Shown here piece after piece: positions 34,072 to 46,473 of a stretch of 64,000 nucleotides of DNA (positions are counted from its first letter, which is position 1; each line of letters starts with the position of its first letter). The translations under genes were made by a program, and so were the position numbers. Under the pieces are notes generated by a model. The model searched no databases and was not told the DNA's origin. It saw nothing but the letters and a program-made list of their open reading frames with translations. This DNA is from Hypholoma sublateritium FD-334 SS-4 (taxonomy: Eukaryota > Basidiomycota > Agaricomycetes > Agaricales > Strophariaceae): NCBI GenBank assembly GCA_000827495.1, contig KN817530.1, forward strand, positions 56,446-120,445, read 5' to 3'.

Positions 34072-35044
34072 ATGACATTCAAGCAAGCCGCGGTGCTCGC
34101 GCCCGTCTGCTTCTTTCTCGGTGAGCCCTGACCCGTCTGTGCAGCTGCGCCGCCGCTGAGCGCTGACCGCGCGCACGCACAGGCGTGCTCTTCATCTGCT
34201 TCAACGTCGACCACCGCACGCTGTGGGGGGCGCTGACGGACGAGGCGGTCGCGGACGCGACGCAGTTCTACACGACGTTTTATAATGCGCCGCAGGCGAT
34301 CAAGGTGCCCCCTTCCCTTCGTTGTTGGTGTGCGCACGGCTGACGGTGCTCGTTGTTATTTTTAATGGTAGGCGCTGCTGCACGGGATGATCGGCGTGGG
34401 CCTCGTCGGGCTGCTCGCGAAGATGTTCAAGTGGGACGACAGCGCGCTGTTCTTCGACGGGAGCTCGCTCGGTGCGCCCCTTTTCCCCCATTCCCCCTTC
34501 CTCCCCTAAACTTACCCTTACCCTCCCCCCACCCCAAACCAAACACCAGCCGCCTACGTCTTCGCAATCGTCGTCTACCTCACGGTGACCGTCGCGTCGC
34601 TGCGCACGGTCGTCGCGCCGCTCGCGGGCGTCGAGGACGCGGGCGACCAGGTGATGGCGCTGCGCGTCCTCGCGGCGGGGCATGGGATTATCATTGCGTG
34701 CCTCGGGCTGGTGCTGCTGCTGCAGGTGCATTTTTTTTCTTGGGTTTTATTGACTTGTGGCTGGGGTGGGGCTGGCGTTGCATTGCGTTGCGTTTGCGGT
34801 TGGTGGGGTGGGTTGCGGGGCTGCGGTCGTCGTCGTTTGCACCTTCCCGTCCGCCCCCGCGCGCCCACACCCATCCCCCACCTTGCCCCCGCCCGCAGCC
34901 CCTCCCGTGGTACACACTCGCTAACCCCTCTTTCCACAGGCCGGCCAAGAGTGGGCCGCGCGCACCGAAGCACAAGCACAAGCCGCGTTTGACGCGGAGG
35001 AGCGCGCGAAGGCGGCGGTGCCCGCAGAGAAGAAGGACCAGTGA
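34072..35044 (+). CDS. SHR3: SHR3, ER chaperone for amino-acid permeases
   Basis: Five exons: 34072-34120, 34183-34304, 34372-34471, 34550-34725 and 34940-35044 (183 aa). Four hydrophobic stretches are visible: VLAPVCFFLGVLFICF, LLHGMIGVGLVGLLAK, AAYVFAIVVYLTVTVASLRT and ALRVLAAGHGIIIACLGLVL. The lumenal piece FNVDHRTLWGALTDEAV and YTTFYNAPQAIKALLHGM match the SHR3 family. The tail is charged (AEERAKAAVPAEKKDQ) as expected for the cytosolic COPII-contact end. SHR3 keeps amino-acid permeases from aggregating in the ER and aids their packaging. Intron 4 (214 bases) is unusually long for this window. Confidence 0.92.
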
Positions 35045-36082
35045 GCGCGCGCTGGGTAGGCGTATGGCAGAGTATAGGGTGGGGTGGGCGCGAGGGCATT
35101 GAAAGGGGGGGGAGGTATACTAATATTATCTGATGTGCTACTCTACGTACGATCTATGCATGTGTTCGCGATGGGTCTCCGCACGATGTCGCGCTGGGTG
35201 GGTGGGTGGGCAGGTGCGAATGAGGAGGAGGGCGAGGATTATCAAGGGCTCTGGGCGATCGATGCGCGCCGGGTGCAATGCGCGACTGCGAGGCGTCGCG
35301 GGTGCGTGCGTGAACGAGGAAGAGGGAAAGCCGGATTTCTCAATGAGTCTACCATGCGAGGTCGATCGTGCGTGTTAGAAAGACGCCATTGGCGCGTGGG
35401 CCAGCCGCGCGGCGCGCATGGATATTCTGGTCTGCGTCACAGCATGCCAGAAGCAGAAGCTGATCTCTCCGTCCGGCTGCTGTGCACATTTTATTTTCCA
35501 CTGACGCCCTCGAAGATTTGGCTTACACTGATGGCGTCTGCTGTAAAAGATGAATGTACAGAACGAGCTGTTCGATGGGATGCCATCTAATGCTCTCTGC
35601 GCTGGCGGCGCTTGCACACGATCGTGTGTACTACTTGGAACACGCAGCGTAGATGTTCTGATGTTCTCTGCCGGCTCTGCTGTGTAGCAGCGTTTTTTCT
35701 GACAAGTACCCTGGAAAATTGAATTGAGATTGATGGACCCTTTGCTGTAAAAGAAAAGACTGCTGAAACAGACGCTGACTCTGAGCGCACAGGGTTAGGG
35801 GCAGACACAGAGATTAGACTTGGTCTGGGGTTAGGGGTTCCAGAAGGTCCTGGATCTGGATGGAAGGTCTGATGGGGGACGAGGTCCCGGGCCCGGCGGT
35901 GTGGCGCGGAAGCGTGGGAGGGCGGCGGGGATGGCCGGCAGCTTCTCCCGCGATGCTCTGTTGCTGGGTCCATTAACGGGGACCCCCTGCGTGACGTGAC
36001 GGGGGGTGCGCGATTGGATCTCCCGATGCGGATCGCGGTTGACGATATAAGACGGGCTGGCGGGGCGGGAGCTGGGACGGCC
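35045..36082. other. Intergenic: SHR3 3' end and Ecl1-like upstream region
   Basis: About 1 kb with open frames on both strands caused by high GC but no domain. A GATATAAGA at ~36047 is a candidate TATA site ~30 bases before the next start codon. Confidence 0.5.
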
Positions 36083-36730
36083 ATGGACGCAGATATCGAC
36101 TGGTGTCTCTCGTGCAACCGCCGCGTCCCGCACGGCCTGCTCTACTGCTCGCCCGCGTGCCGCCCCGCCCCCGCGCACGCCCGCCAAGAGCCCACCGCGT
36201 CCGCCACACACAGCTGGCGCGCCGCCCCCGACGACCGCGCCGCCATCCACGCCTGGGCCGCCGCCGTCCCCCCGGGGCCCCCGCCCCCCGCCGACGCACC
36301 ACCCCCCGTACCAGCGGGCAGCCCCGCGCCCCCCAACCTCGTGCGCCCCCCGCGCCGCGCCGTCCCGCCGTCGCTCTCCATGACCACCCCCGCCGCCACC
36401 GCCGCCGCGCCGCACCACCACCCCGCGTCCCTCCCGCTCCCCGCGCCGCGCCGCCCGCCGTCCAGCGCGTCCCTCGCGCTCTCCGGCTGCGCCTCCGCCG
36501 GGCAGACGTCCCGCTGCACGCCCGCGACCGAGTCGTCCCTCGCCACGCCGCCCCCGCACGCGCACGCGCACCCCACCCCGCTCCTCGCCTCCTCGCGCCG
36601 CCCCAGCGTCATCGGCGGCATATTCCGCGGCTGGGCCGCCCCGCCCGCGCCCACCCCCAAGTGCGATCCCCCAACCGAGACGCTCTCCTTCCCCGCACGC
36701 GGCCGCCGCGCATCCCGCGCCGCCGCATAA
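36083..36730 (+). CDS. Ecl1-like (lifespan regulatory factor) small zinc-binding protein
   Basis: A single exon of 215 codons. The N-terminus MDADIDWCLSCNRRVPHGLL then YCSPAC gives a CxxC...CxxxC cysteine set within the first 30 residues, as in fission yeast Ecl1-family proteins (Pfam life-span regulatory factor). The rest is Pro/Ala/Ser-rich and disordered, ending in an Arg-rich tail, and includes PSVIGGIFRGWA. The open frame extends upstream to 35996, but homology begins at the 36083 Met. Ecl1 proteins respond to zinc or sulfur starvation; the role here is inferred from the short cysteine motif only. Confidence 0.72.
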   Translation: MDADIDWCLSCNRRVPHGLLYCSPACRPAPAHARQEPTASATHSWRAAPDDRAAIHAWAAAVPPGPPPPADAPPPVPAGSPAPPNLVRPPRRAVPPSLSMTTPAATAAAPHHHPASLPLPAPRRPPSSASLALSGCASAGQTSRCTPATESSLATPPPHAHAHPTPLLASSRRPSVIGGIFRGWAAPPAPTPKCDPPTETLSFPARGRRASRAAA

Positions 36731-37188
36731 AACTTCTTGTCGCTATCAGTCCCCTGCATGCCCCCCTAGACACCCGCACATTGTACCACCACCGCCCGCA
36801 TCACTGTTGTTCTTTTTATTACGCACAAAATTACCCTCTGCCGCGCGCCTAACGCGCATATTGTTCATCTCTGTGTGATGTTAGTAATTGAGTGCGCTGT
36901 AGCGTCCCCGCCGGCCCGCCTCCCGCGGCGCATCACCCGCCACGCCTAGTCATACCTACTCGCGCCCGTTCGCCGTGGCGCACTGCGCAACCAAAAATAA
37001 TAAATCACAATCACATCACACAAAATCCCCGCGCGCCCTGGTCCGCCCCTGGGAGACCCACCCACCCTACTCGCCTCGATCACAGCATCACAGCACAGCT
37101 GATACTCTGATAAGTAAGTAGCTACTAGCGCGATCACTGATCGCTGCTGTCTATCACACCCCGCCCGCCCGCCGCGTCGGGCCCCGTA

Positions 37189-37213
37189 TCACAATCACAA
37201 TCACAATCACATC
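37189..37213. repeat. (CACAAT)n microsatellite
   Basis: Three to four tandem copies of a TCACAA hexamer. Similar CACAATCACATCACAC sequence occurs ~190 bases upstream. Confidence 0.8.
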
Positions 37214-37335
37214 ACCCGCCGCCGCCCCGCTGTGATTCGTGTGATGACCCTGCAGTGTGCAGTGGCGGAGGCGCAAGTCGGCTGCCAGGCTGCGCGTCCG
37301 TGTGCTTGGATTGGGGCAATTTATTTTTTTCGCAA

Positions 37336-38300
37336 GGAATTCTCATGGGCTGTCATATTGTATGCGTTGGTGCTCTACGTGACTCGATTACAGTGGTTTG
37401 CAGTGCAATATCCATGTATCTCGCCTGCGGGGCAGTTGGTCGATAAATAATTTTTTTATAACAGTGGGAGGAACTCGTCATATTTCGTGTATCGTGTGCG
37501 CTGGTGGCACGCGGGTTCGAGAACATCAGAAAGGAACATATTGTATCTATAACTACTACATTACATATTGTAATTATCTGCGTGTCAGTAAGCGATAGAG
37601 CGCCTAAGGCCTTTGCATACTGGGTATGTGGCCCTGCCGTCACATGTCGTGAGCTCTCCATATTTGGGAAACTACAAGGGAATGTCTTTCTACGAGGGAA
37701 ACTTGAAGGACGGACGCGGAAACTCTCACGGGCTGCGTCATATTTCGTATATTGTGCTCCCCTTGACTCGATTCCAACGGTTCGCAGTGTAATGCACAAG
37801 TATTTTACCTGCCAAAGAGCAAAAATATTTTTTAGAGCGCAAGGCGGGAGGAATTCTTCTGGGCTCTGTCATATCATATTCATTGTATGTGTCGACTCGA
37901 CTACTAGACTCGATTACCAGACTCGCAGTGCAATTTTATCTCCTTCAAAGTTCACGGTGTGACCAGCCAATAAATTATGCGCCATTCACATTCCCCGCTT
38001 ACGAGAATATGGAAAAACATGAAGCAAAACATCACGTCGAGGTCCCCGTCCAGGGCACTCAAAGCCCATGGAGAGTTATTACCTTCTCCACGCGCCAGAT
38101 ATGACCTATGGACCTATCTATCAGCGTTCGCGGGATCTGCGCTTGGCATACGGGTTCAGAATAGAACATATTGTATCTATAACTACGTGCATAGTACTGT
38201 AATTATCCGCGTCAATTGAACTGACGAGCGCGATAGAGCGCCTTTGCGCGACATCGCCGTCATATTTCGTGAACTACAAATCTGGGAAATCACCTATCCA
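37336..38300 (+). repeat. Degenerate mosaic direct repeats
   Basis: A module of the form GGAATTCTCATGGGCTGTCA, then ATT, TGACTCGATT and GTTTGCAGTGCAAT occurs at 37336, 37718 and 37850 (a partial copy at 37470). A second module, GAACATATTGTATCTATAAC followed by TGTAATTATC and later GCGATAGAGCGCC and GTCATATTTCGTG.ACTACAA, occurs at ~37533-37680 and ~38163-38290. The copies are diverged and unevenly spaced, so this is an old array rather than a simple tandem repeat. Confidence 0.65.
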
Positions 38301-39246
38301 TGCATTCTGATATTTTCACGTCAGTTGAGTGAATATTCCGCCTCAATTGCGGCACGGGTACGCGGCCGGCGCCTGCCTGCGCACGCACGGCGGACGCCCG
38401 CTGTCGCGCTTGCCTATGATATGTGTATTTCTTATTTTCGTACTTTTCCTTATTTTCGTACGGCGGCGTGCACGATCTCGCGCTGTGGAGCGCAGCTGTC
38501 TGCCGCGACGTCGTGTATCGCCTCTGCGTCTGCACGTCTGTGCGTGCGTGTGCTGGTATTATAATAGTCCACGGGTACGGGTGGCTTCCATTCCTGCATG
38601 TAGAGATGGGAGGCGCTTATCATACGCACCACGCGCGCGCACCCCGTCCGCTGGTATGGGTCCAGCAGGGAGCGGCACCCTGCGCCCCGCCTGCTTGCCT
38701 TACCGCATGCTATTAATAAATGGACGCGCTCCCACCCAGAAGAGGCCGCGCGGGATCGCCGCGACGACGTCAGCCGGGCCCAGCATCATTCGTAGTATAC
38801 CCACCCGCCGCCAGCCGCCCCGGCTAAATATGGAATATACCACGCCGCGTTCGACGCGCGCGTTCTATTTTCCCACCGTCGCGCGGCGCTCCCATGCGCG
38901 CGAGAACGCGAGGGCGAGGGGGGCGGCGCCGCCGATGGGATGCTTCTAAGAGCCATGTCGCCCGCGCGATCTGCGAGCATCCGTACATGATGATAAAAAA
39001 TAAGTTGCATCACCGCCGTCGTTATCATCACACACCGCGGTGACACGCCCCGCCCCAGTTCGCTGCCCACCGCGCGCGCACTGCATGTACGCATATTTGC
39101 CGCCGTGGGCCCACCCGCCGCCGCCATAACCGTCCTAGTGCGGCACCCCATAGGCACGCGCCCATAAATAAACAGACGCCCCGGGCCTGGGGCTCGCCTC
39201 GCCGGGCGGGATACTTATAGGGCGTGCCTGCGTACGTACGCGGGGC

Positions 39247-40146
39247 TATGGCATGGTAATCGCACAAAAATTCCCACAGCCCCGCGCGTTTGATGGGAAG
39301 CCCCGCGCGCGGTTCAGGAAGGCTACTGATGTTTAAACACCATATTCCAGTGTTCATAGCATACTGTACCATAGCTGAATATTATAAATATTCATTTCTT
39401 CCACTCTTCGTGGCCATAAGAAAACCAGAAGCGTCGTCGAGTTTAGTCACGTGACTGCCATGTATTTGCACCGTACGGCCCCTCGCACGGCGTGCACTCG
39501 GATTATGGGCAAACTTGGCCAATATAAAATGTTCTTCCGATCGTGAAATACGAGCACTAAATCACAGTAGTTGACTACAGAAATTTAATTGATATTGGCT
39601 AACATATAAAATAGATAATTGCTTGTTAACTGTACATCTGATGTCAGCAACCCCTGTCGCACCATATACTTCGCCAAAAAGAACATGGAATTCATTTCTA
39701 AGGGTATTTATTGTGGAATTGATGAGTTGGATTTACGTATAGAAGCCGGCGTCGGCCAGAATGGGCAAAGCAAGGGCGAGAGACATCATCCTATACTTTG
39801 AGCTACATGACTTGTTCTGAATAACCCCTAATATCTAGATCTTACTTGAATATCAGCACGATGACCGTCGATTGCAAGCTTGTTGAGCAATAAAGTGTTT
39901 ATAATTTCTAAATTTACATTGCGCTGCACAAGCCCGTAGCGCGACGGTGTCACGTGATTTCTTGAACAAAGCTCCTACCCATCCTAGACGAACGAAAATA
40001 GTAAGAAATATATATTTATGTTGTTTAGATACAGTCTAGTAGGCTAGAGACACTCGGAGAAGGTGTTTGAACATCCTGAACCGCGCGCGGGGCTTCCCAT
40101 CAAACGCGCGGGGCTGTGGGAATTTTTGTGCGATTACCATGCCATA
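39247..40146. mobile_element. 900-bp element with perfect 73-bp terminal inverted repeats
   Basis: 39247-39319 is the exact reverse complement of 40074-40146 (73 of 73 bases). CGGGGC directly flanks both outer ends (39241-39246 and 40147-40152), a candidate 6-base target-site duplication. The arms are GC-rich, but the 754-base interior is AT-rich compared with its surroundings, has no ORF above 60 codons, and includes TCACGTGA words. It looks like a recently active, non-autonomous element; the superfamily is not identifiable by eye. Confidence 0.78.
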
Positions 40147-40233
40147 CGGGGCCGTGCTTCTGCGCGCCGCGGAGCGCGCGGGCTCCTGTGCAACGTCGCC
40201 GCGGGCTATCTGTGCAGCGTCGCCAGCACACCG

Positions 40234-40282
40234 TACGCATATACGCATATACGCACATACGCACATACGCACATACGCACAC
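40234..40282. repeat. Tandem ACGCATAT/ACGCACAT repeat
   Basis: About six copies of TACGCA(T/C)A with a 6-8 base period. Confidence 0.8.
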
Positions 40283-43200
40283 GGCGCCCCACCGCCGTCC
40301 CACGCGCCGGCGCACGCCCCCTTGCCCGCCGACGCGACGCGGTGCCGCGCCGCGCTGCCCAAAGCAAAACAAGCGCTACAGCCCCCGCCCATCTCAGGGT
40401 CCCCGCGCAAAATAAGCGCCCCGCAGGCGATGCATGCCGTACACTGGCCGCCGCCAATCGCAGGCGAGCGGGGCGCGGGCGAGGCCCGTGCCGCGCACGA
40501 GTCGAGGCGCGAAGCAGCCACGCGGCGCCCACGTCCCCGCGCCCCGCCGCGCCGCATATGGCATATGCAGCCCGGCGCAGCGTCCCTTCCCCGCCGCGCC
40601 CGCCGCGCGGCCGGCAGCGCACATCCCCGGGCGGGGCCCAGGCGCGCCTCGTCCCCTTCCCTCCTTCCCCCCGCGCGTGCGGGCCTGCGCGCCGGGGAGC
40701 GCTAATTATACGCGGGCGCAGATCGATTTCCTGTGCAGATGCCGTACGCCAATCGCCCTCGACGAGGCCCGAAGCAGGATTACATACACCCGCAGATGCA
40801 GTATCATATAATGCGCCATCTAACCGCTGCCTATTGCCCCCCGCTACCTGCTATTGGGCGGCACCGCTCCCGCGGCGCGGCGCGCCTGCACGCGCCCCGC
40901 GTGCGCAAGCGCAGGCTGGCTGGGCCGGGCTGGGCGTCGCCCGCCCATGGCGACCCCGGCAGGCGACGCTCCCCCGCGTAGCGCTCGGCGGCAGAGAAGC
41001 GCGTCGCCCCATCAGCCTCCCACGCGCCTCCGTACGCAGATCCCACTCCCCGTGATGGCGCCGAGCCCCCACCCGTCCGCGCGGCGCGCATCGCACCGCG
41101 CGCCATTATTAGCCGCTACGTACACCCCCCGCACGCACACCGTACGCACGCCATTCAGTCCGCGCACCCACCGCCCAGCGGGGGCAGATACGCACGGGCC
41201 CGCGAAGCGCGCTAATTATACGCCGCGCGCGATAAGCAGCGCGAATCCCCTGCGTGCGTGCGCCGTCCGGTGCTGCCCGCGGTCGCGTTATCTCTGCGCT
41301 GGCTTCCCCAGCACCTGCCTATCATCGACGCGCGATCGCACCTGCTCTGGCACAAACATCGCGCGTTCGCAGCCGCGGATTGGCCGGCCAAGTATAGCCC
41401 GGCGCGCTATTCACGGCGTGCGCGCGGGCGTTCGGGCGCCGCGCTCCCGCTCTCCGTCTGGGCGGCGGTTCGCGAAGCGTCAATAGAGCCCAACACCGCC
41501 GAAGGCCTTCCTCGCGCGGGGACTGACTGACGCGCGCGGACGGTCATCGGCGTCATCGACACGGCCAGGGTGCGAAGTGGCGCTCGATAGCGCTAGAAGG
41601 TGCGCCGCCGCTCCATGAGATGCGCAGCGGCGCCAGTAGAGCCCGCCCCGCGTACGCAGAAGCGCGCGAGCGGCCGGTGCGCCGTCGCCCTAAAATAGAC
41701 GCCCGTGCTATCTGATAGCGACGTGCGAAATCGATGTCCCTCTCGCGGAAGAACACGACTTATCTAGCACTAGGCTACGCATACTTCATGCGCGAATATG
41801 TATACCCAAAATGACTTGCTACATCGGGCGCAAATGACGCGCTGTCCGTGTACATATGCCCCAATTTCTTCCAGCGTGACACCGGTATAATCTGTTATTC
41901 GTCTCGGCGAAATATGTCCCGTTGCCACAAATGCCACTCAGCTTGCGCTGGGGCGTGGGTGCGCGCATACGCAATGTGGCTACTCAAAAGTCTCTTCTGT
42001 GGAGATAGTACTGCGCGCCCTTATGCGTGCCTTTGCATTGACAGGCAGCCTGGACAAAAATCGCGGCGGGCGAATACAAGTACACCGCAGCAGATCCTGC
42101 AATTCGGCCATGGGTGAGCGTAAACGTCGAACTCAACCCAAGTCCCAGATTCTAGTCTGCCTATCAGCGCGAATAGAAGCGCGGCGAACACTGCGCAGAA
42201 CCTCACAGCAAGCCTCGAGTGCGCCACCGAACTTCGAAGACATACGCCCTCGTCACACCCTCCCGCCCGCCCGCTCGGCGCAGGTGCATCGGGCGCCTGC
42301 CGTCATGTCATTTCCCCGGCTGCAGCCACAAATCAAAAGCGGTGCCCGGCCGGTCTCCATACCCAACCCTCAACTGAATAGCGAAATTTTTATCTCCCAC
42401 CGCGCACCCCCGCTCGCCTCGCGGGCGCCTCTTTCGGGCGTCCCCCCCGGCAGGCCCCGATCCCGCGATGTATCCTGTCAACAGCCGATCCCAATCGCTG
42501 CGCACACCTCTAGCGATAGCCCCGCCGCGCCCCCGCGCGCCCACCCACGCTCCTAGACCCCGCCAGTCGTCGCATTCGCCCACACGCTGGGCTGCGAGCG
42601 CTGGGACCCCCGCCGCGCCCGGCGCGCCTGTTCGAGGGCAATGCGTTTTGAGCGGGCCCAGCGCGCTGGCAGCGCATGGGCCTCCGGCGATTGTTCCGAA
42701 AGCGGTAATTTTAGCCCTTGCGCGCGCCCTGGCGCGCCTCTGTCCCGTTTTAAGCCAAGCGGTGGCCTTATTCTAGCGCTGGATACAGGGTGCAGCCCTC
42801 GATTTACAGTTTCGGGACACCCGCGCAAACCCGCGAGGTGTTCCTAGTAACATAGCCACTTGATAGCCACCAGAAGAACAACGGCTATAACGAGGCATCG
42901 GCAGCGGGTGCATCAAGGGTGCTTATACAAATAAACCTTGACAGGTGCTTATTTTACTACAAGCCTATTGTAACAAATTAATCTAACAAGTGAAATGAAT
43001 GGCTGTAATGACCACCTATGACCACCACCTGGGTGCTTTTACTCGGGACCCACGCCTATATCGCTCTCTGGCGCGATTATCGACCTGGATGCCGATATTG
43101 ACATCGTCACTGCTTGAGAGTATGAACGTAAGCTGTCATTAAACCAGGGCGTCGCGCATCCGCTGTGGCATGTGTTCTGGGCTCCCTGCGCAATTCTAAC

Positions 43201-46200
43201 ACAGCCATTCAATCTTACTGCCAGACCCCGAGACTCGTTACTTTATGTTACGCTCGACTTATAGTTTTGTCGCCTACATGCGTGCGTATGGGCTTTGAGC
43301 GGCGCCAAGCCGCCTCGGCCACGCAAATGTGCCACAAGTCAAGGACTTTCGGTGGTGCCCAACTCCGTGGGCGGGCACCGCTGATCAGCTCTGCAACGCT
43401 GAATATCCACGCCTAGAAATCCAAGGGCCACCATCACTTGACCATCACCAGTCCGGTGATATCTTTTCCTTGGGCGTGCACAGGCAGATACTTATCTGGC
43501 GTTTATCGAACGCGGAGGCAGCAAGTATGCACGGCATCATGCCACAGTGTGTGAGGAAACAGGATATGGCCGAGCCCTCCCATTCAAAATCGCGCTCTGC
43601 GCCGTGTCACGAGCTCTGCGCGTCGATCGACAGGCAGCAACGCCCAATCGCTGCTGAAAGTTGATTGTTTGCAATGAATCAAATGATTAGCCTCGCGCAC
43701 ACGGTCTGCGCGATCTCAGCATGCGGTCACGATGACGTCGCCTGCGGCTTTTGACTGTCTTCTTTACTACTCTCCTTGACGCACGACACGGACTGCGATT
43801 GCCTATGAGGCCCATGACTGATCCAAAGGCGCTCCATCCTCACTAGCAAGCGATGACGGCACATCGGCGAGGTATTCATCGAACGTTGCATCATTGACAC
43901 TCAATCAAGGGCTGCCGATACGCAAAGTTAAGTATAGCTGGCGTTATTATGATTAGATACAAGTGCTGTGCAGTTGCTGTAAAGATAAAGATTTACGTCG
44001 ACAGGCTATCCTTCCCAGCTTGTGTCCGCAACTCTAGGACTCGCCACCCGTGATCCAACGTGCCTACAAGGTTTCCCAAAGGTTTCCCCTTCTGGAGGGG
44101 AGTAGTTTGAGCGGCCAGAAAAAATAAAACTGGAACTGATATAGTTGCGACATGGCAGCGACAGAAGTTAATACCATGTTGTCAGTGACTCTATACTGAG
44201 AAGAAAAGAACGTCGGAGAAGGTGTATATCAACGCTGCTCGGTGTTCTAAGCAAATCCCTCTCCTAGTCTAACTATAGCGGTCACTATAGCGGTCTCGCG
44301 GTGCTAGCGTCGCCTGCGTGCTTGTGCGCGTGTCTGATGGGGACGCCCGCGTCGGGCACTTCCTCTCTCGGATAGTGCGCCCAGCAGGCCTTGGCACCCG
44401 CCTGCTCACCTGCTCTCCAAAATCTCACGTCCCCCTACCGAGGGTACCAGGTGCACGAAATCTAGGGGCTCCCAAATCCCTATGGTATCTGCGGGCCCGC
44501 CCTGTCTCTACATTCCAGATTTCCACCGCATCTCTGGTCTCCACTTGTCTGCGCAGGCGTCCAGGCGGATCCTGGCGTGACAAGTCCGTGCACCATCACA
44601 GCGCACCTCCCGGACGGTCCTGCGGTCCCAGAGTGTCCCAGCTGGGCCATGGCGGGCGCCCCTGTCCATCAGGCGCGCGCGACACCCGATGCGTCCCAAT
44701 AAGGCAGATTCCTATAAATTGCAAATTCAGCTGATTCCACGGAGGAAAATACATATAGCTCTGATGCGGGTGCCCCTACCTACCAAGCGCGCAGTGACTC
44801 GGGCGTGCACAAGGCAGGCATCCACATTCTGCAAGAATAGCGGCGGCCGAGACGCGCCAAACAAGCCGGCGACTGTGGGCGCGCGGCTGCCGACACCGCC
44901 TGAGGCCGCCTGGTGCAGTCGACTGGCCTCATAAAATTCCACACCTTCGGCCGGTGTCTTTAGCGACGGAGTACGCAGCGCCCCACCGCGGCAGAATGCA
45001 CTTAAATGGAGTTTTGCCTCCGTAATTGGGTCTCTGCGCACCCCGTCGCGGACGGGCGCCTCTGCGTACCGGATAGCATGCAGCCGGGTGACCATATAAA
45101 TACGTAGACGCGTCGCAGACTCGTGATTACAGCTGGTTAGATGCACATACTCAAAATTAACCACTCGGCTGTAGTCTCGCGTCCCCGGATTAGCAACCAT
45201 CGTGAATGCTTTAGAGACCGGCCAAGACGCCTGCGAGCGCGGAGCGTCCATGCCCACAAACACACATACCGACGCGCAAACCATGTCCGAAAAGAAAGGA
45301 ATAAACCCCTTCCGAGTGGAACGCTGTGCGCTTCGCCCACACCGTGACTGGCCGTCGCTACCAGCGTATCACCCGCGATCTAGGGCGCGCTATTTGATTA
45401 TAACTCTAAATACAATTTATCTACTGCGTCATATCCCACTCCGGACTGCCCGCACATTCAGCCCGTCAGTTATCGCAGATAGGCAATCATAATCACAAGC
45501 CGTCGCGGGCGCACTGACGCCCGCCGCCCCAGCGCTCGCTAGCTCGGAAATTCATTTCCCAACTTAGATTCTGTCAGTGTCAATATGCCGCCAGCTGACC
45601 GCGCACGCGCACGCGCGTGACCACCGGCAATCCATGCGCGGTAGCGCGCGACGTACGTAGAAGGACGGCGCATCACGCCCGTCAGTTGGCGTGGGGGCAC
45701 GTCGGCACCTGTCGTCCATTTGGGGCTGCCTCGACGCTCGCGCCGCTCCTTGGGGAGAGCGCTGATTAATAACGGTGACCTATAGACGCCGGTGCAGTGC
45801 TCAGCCTGCTTTGGCAGACTTTGGCGCGCCCCCGGCACCGCGCAAGTACGCATCAGCGGGTCCAATTCACGCAGCACGGCGCGCTAGTCGGCACTACTAA
45901 ATTGGGCGCCTCCAGTAGTCGCCTAATTTCTTTATCCGTGCTCCGTCCTGGGACGCTTTTCTTACTTAGCGTCACGCTCAGCATATGCGCAATAAATATT
46001 AGAGTAATAGGTGGATTTGAGTCGGCCTTCCGGCGTTTCATAAATTGCTACAAGTGCGACAAATAATATTAATACGGCACGTTGAATGGGTGGGTACACA
46101 CGACAGGAACGCACTCTCAGGGCTGGCACGATAGGGAGTGTTCGAACCTTGTTCGAGCCCTCAGTGCGTCATTTCGAAACGGCACATAATACTGCCTATC

Positions 46201-46454
46201 TCACTACATTATTTCAGCCGCTGATATCTCAGCTACCAGTGTTTTAAACTTCTCTCAAAATATACTCGCTGGTTTTACCTCATTCAAGTTGTACCCTGTT
46301 GCGCCATTGTAGCGACCGAGCACTCACCTTGCCGACGCCGACCCACACCCCGTTTGTTCTAGTTTTTCTGGCGGTGAATACCCTTGCAGTTCAGATGTTT
46401 TAACTGTAGCGCCACGCCGCATATTTCGCCATAATCCCTGTGCTGCTGCGCGCC

Positions 46455-46473
46455 GTCTGTCTGTCTGTCTGTC
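46455..46473. repeat. (GTCT)n microsatellite
   Basis: Four and a half uninterrupted GTCT units. Confidence 0.85.

Noticed and set aside
40063..41055. 330-codon plus ORF in the CpG-rich desert
   Set aside because: It begins inside the right terminal repeat of the 900-bp element, is low complexity (Arg/Ala/Pro), and has overlapping open frames on both strands.
44318..45284. 138- and 185-codon ORFs in the desert
   Set aside because: No recognisable domain or introns; composition explains their length.
46140..46180. Possible tRNA B-box (GTTCGAACC / GTTCGAGCC)
   Set aside because: No A-box or cloverleaf could be built around it.
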